Positions 62,461 to 64,000 of a stretch of DNA of 64,000 bases are shown piece after piece. The notes under the pieces were generated by a model. The model had not been told where the DNA came from. It did not search any database and was given only the letters and a program-made list of their open reading frames with translations. Source of the stretch: Rhodobacterales bacterium (GTDB lineage Bacteria > Pseudomonadota > Alphaproteobacteria > Rhodobacterales > Rhodobacteraceae); NCBI GenBank assembly GCA_002746935.1, contig PDRW01000022.1, positions 1 through 64,000 on the forward strand, written 5' to 3'. A program made the translations under genes and the position numbers. Every line of letters begins with the position of its first letter. Position 1 is the first letter of the stretch.

Positions 62461-63213
62461 TTGCAACGCTTCATCACGACAGCTGCGGTCATGCTGGGTG
62501 CTTTCGCGCTTGGCATTCTCCTTGTGATCGGCTGGGCGGTGCTGGTGACGGAGGCGGCGGATCTGGCCGACCGTTTCCGGCGTGCGCGCTGCCACTGGGA
62601 GGAGACCCTGCCGGTCACGATCGCCGGAAACCGGTTCGTGATCGCCGCGACCCCCCGGGTGATGCTTCACGCCGGAGACCGCTGGATCGGCGGCGAAGAG
62701 GTGAGCGGCTATCGTCAGCGGGAGCAGCGTTTTGGCTTTTGTCTCAATGGCTTGCCGCAAGGCCCGCTGCCGGTTCAGGCGATAACCGTCGGGTTCGATA
62801 CCGCCCGCGGTTTTGCCACCCGTGCGGGCCTCCCGGAGGTGGAGGGGCCTTTGATCGAGATCGGTGCGCCGGAGCTTTTCCTGCCTGACGCGCCACCTCC
62901 GCTTGGCCGCTCGACCGAACTTCTGGTCTATCACCGCAACGAGGACTTCGGCTGGCCGCGGATGGTGACCGAAGGGATTGGCCGCGACGGGTTCCGCATC
63001 GGGGCCACCTGCCGCAATGCTTCGATGAGCGAATGGCTCTGCGATGTCAGCGTCCACGATACCCGCGCCAATCTCAGTTACCGCTTCGAACGTCTGGTCG
63101 TGGAGGCCGCGGGTTTCCACGGACGGCCGATGCCGACAGCCTTCAGCAACGTTGCCCGCGGGATGCGCGCGCTGGGCGAAATGCTGAAGGCGGATGCGGT
63201 GGCCGTGCAGTAA
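62461..63213 (+). CDS. Membrane-anchored protein of unknown function
   Basis: The 250-residue product has one N-terminal membrane segment (VMLGAFALGILLVIGWAVLV) and a hydrophilic part with three Cys residues (ARCHWEETLP, FGFCLNG, GATCRNAS/WLCDV) that may form disulfides in the periplasm. Aromatic-rich stretches such as LLVYHRNEDFGWPRM are seen, but I recognise no family. The start is uncertain: TTG 62461 follows GAGGA by six bases, ATG 62491 lies inside the membrane segment, so the TTG is preferred. The 275 bp before it (62186-62460) hold no gene that I can support. Confidence 0.65.
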   Translation: MQRFITTAAVMLGAFALGILLVIGWAVLVTEAADLADRFRRARCHWEETLPVTIAGNRFVIAATPRVMLHAGDRWIGGEEVSGYRQREQRFGFCLNGLPQGPLPVQAITVGFDTARGFATRAGLPEVEGPLIEIGAPELFLPDAPPPLGRSTELLVYHRNEDFGWPRMVTEGIGRDGFRIGATCRNASMSEWLCDVSVHDTRANLSYRFERLVVEAAGFHGRPMPTAFSNVARGMRALGEMLKADAVAVQ

Positions 63214-63738
63214 GGCCGGCCTCTCAGGGGAGCGGACAGGGATATGCAGGCGACGGCGATTGTCGTGCACCGCCCGACGCAGGCCCTCGCAGGAAGGGGC
63301 CGTTCTCACAGATTCTGGCGGCTGCTTCGCAAAGATGAGAGCGGAAACCGACAGATCTGACTTGAAATTCTCTGCCTCTCAATCATCATCGCGCTGATTT
63401 CGAACGCGAATTTCAATCCTCAACGGTGCAAGTGAAGTGGACTTCGTTCGAGAGCGCAGGCTTGCCTGCTGTGAACCACGAAGTGGTAGGCTGTGCATCC
63501 TCTGGCACTGCGTGTCGGTTATTGACGGCCTCATCTCCGGCAGCTGTATATCCGGCGCGAAAACGCCGGAACCAGATGCCCCGCAGGTGCGTTTCGAAAA
63601 GCCGCGCCGCTTTGTCCATTTGTCCGGAAGTCCATTAGTCCGGAATTCCGGACTAATGGACTTCGGAGACCGGAAATTCTCATTCAATGCCAAATCGTTA
63701 TACGGTTTTCAAAACATGAATCCCGTGCCGCGCGCCGC
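63214..63738. other. 525-bp non-coding gap rich in hairpins
   Basis: This gap lies between two convergent genes. I see no credible coding sequence. From 63430 on it carries a series of short perfect dyads: GAAGT/ACTTC (63434-63445), GCAGGC/GCCTGC (63456-63469), ACCAC/GTGGT (63475-63487), TCCGGCG/CGCCGGA (63551-63570), then the 48-bp three-unit block at 63614-63661. The last 80 bases are A/T-richer. The spacing suggests a structured RNA or a repeat element, but no family could be named. Confidence 0.6.
63614..63661. repeat. Three abutting 16-bp units, two direct and one inverted
   Basis: GTCCATTTGTCCGGAA (63614-63629), GTCCATTAGTCCGGAA (63630-63645) and its exact inverse TTCCGGACTAATGGAC (63646-63661) stand without gaps. 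Units 2 and 3, with their flanks GAAG and CTTC, make a 38-bp perfect palindrome (63627-63664) with no loop. Within each unit GTCC also occurs twice. No T-run follows on either side, so a terminator is unlikely. It may be a protein-binding site, the end of a mobile element, or a cruciform-forming sequence. Confidence 0.85.
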
Positions 63739-64000
63739 TCAGCTTCCCCAATCCGCCGCCTGCATTTCCCGCAACCGCGAGGCGGTGCGTTCGAATTCGA
63801 AACTGCCCTCGCCCTCGACGTAGAGATATTCAGGCTCCGTCGCCGCCGAGGCAATCAGCTTCACATGCGCCTCGTAGAGCGCATCGACCAGAGTCACGAA
63901 CCGCCGCGCCTCGCTGAAATTGCTGCGTCCGAGCTGGGGGATGTTTTCGACGATCAACACCCGCACCGCTTCTGCGATCGCAAGATAATCGCCGGGGCCG
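63739..64000 (-). CDS. zapE: ZapE (AFG1-like ATPase), C-terminal part (runs off the window)
   Basis: The minus strand is open from the window edge to a stop at 63739-63741. It reads GPGDYLAIAEAV, RVLIVENIPQLGRSNFSEARRFVTLVDALYEAHVKLIASAATEPEYLY and ends FERTASRLREMQAADWGS. This is the C-terminal part of the AAA-type ATPase ZapE/LACE1 (AFG1), a cell-division-associated ATPase; E-A-R-R-F-x-x-L-V-D-x-L-Y-E and the R-x-x-S-R-L-x-E-M-Q end are typical. About 87 codons are visible; the Walker motifs lie outside the window. Confidence 0.9.
   Translation of the reverse strand, partial: GPGDYLAIAEAVRVLIVENIPQLGRSNFSEARRFVTLVDALYEAHVKLIASAATEPEYLYVEGEGSFEFERTASRLREMQAADWGS

Noticed and set aside
63627-63664. 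Palindrome as intrinsic terminator between convergent genes
   Set aside because: No T-run on either strand, no loop, and it is over 400 bp from the upstream gene's stop.

Overview
The window is 64 kb of GC-rich chromosomal DNA from an alphaproteobacterium, most probably a member of the Rhodobacteraceae (Rhodobacterales, Roseobacter side). The evidence is the divergent regB / senC-regA redox locus with ahcY nearby, a gene string ending tsaE-amgK-murU-addB-addA-trxA behind a DivL-like PAS protein, alphaproteobacterial AddAB instead of RecBCD, MbfA with an Irr-like palindrome, and PrsDE-type secretion genes. Almost all of it is core chromosome. No tRNA, rRNA, CRISPR array, prophage or replication origin was seen.

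Layout. 1-1.1 kb: a scrap yard of insertion sequences (5' part of an IS5-type transposase, a broken IS630-type transposase split by a 101-bp TA-flanked insertion, and an IS110-type fragment) lying against the 3' end of mutS. 1.3-11 kb: mutS and galE on the minus strand, then maeB with a PfkB sugar kinase, argG and ilvA. 11-18 kb: an Hpt protein divergent from a response regulator/PP2C phosphatase, a Nudix hydrolase, the overlapping hslO-Nudix-cca operon, and an envelope cluster of two L,D-transpeptidases around a CAP-domain lipoprotein. 18-28.6 kb: a seven-gene minus-strand unit (DivL-like, tsaE, amgK, murU, addB, addA, trxA) joining tRNA modification, peptidoglycan sugar recycling and double-strand break repair, closed by an intrinsic terminator. 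28.7-35.5 kb: RegB/SenC/RegA redox control, a lipoprotein coupled to regA, an HD hydrolase, a zinc alcohol dehydrogenase and ahcY behind a 446-bp leader.

35.5-46 kb: an extensin-like protein, a DUF5063 protein, a NIF3/CutA-like protein, a type I secretion ABC/MFP pair without a visible substrate, a class A penicillin-binding protein, and a transcriptionally coupled sulfurtransferase-aminotransferase pair. 46-55.6 kb: an AEC transporter, MbfA iron exporter, NYN-LOTUS protein, LysR regulator, OmpA protein, GNAT/CinA-like pair, hydrolase, ornithine cyclodeaminase-like and HAD genes. 55.7-64 kb: cobC-cobD, a lytic transglycosylase, a LysE remnant, accA, an AraC-GyrI regulator, a MerR-CMD operon with a textbook MerR promoter, an orphan membrane-anchored protein, a hairpin-rich non-coding block, and the 3' end of zapE.

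I did not find a clearly new multi-gene system. The best unexplained signals are a 48-bp block of three abutting 16-bp units that includes a 38-bp perfect palindrome (63614-63664), inside a hairpin-rich gap; the kinase-less DivL-like protein; the structured leader of ahcY; the G8 run in the mutS ribosome-binding region; and the short insertion inside the dead IS630 copy. All family names are from reading the translated sequence; no database search was run.
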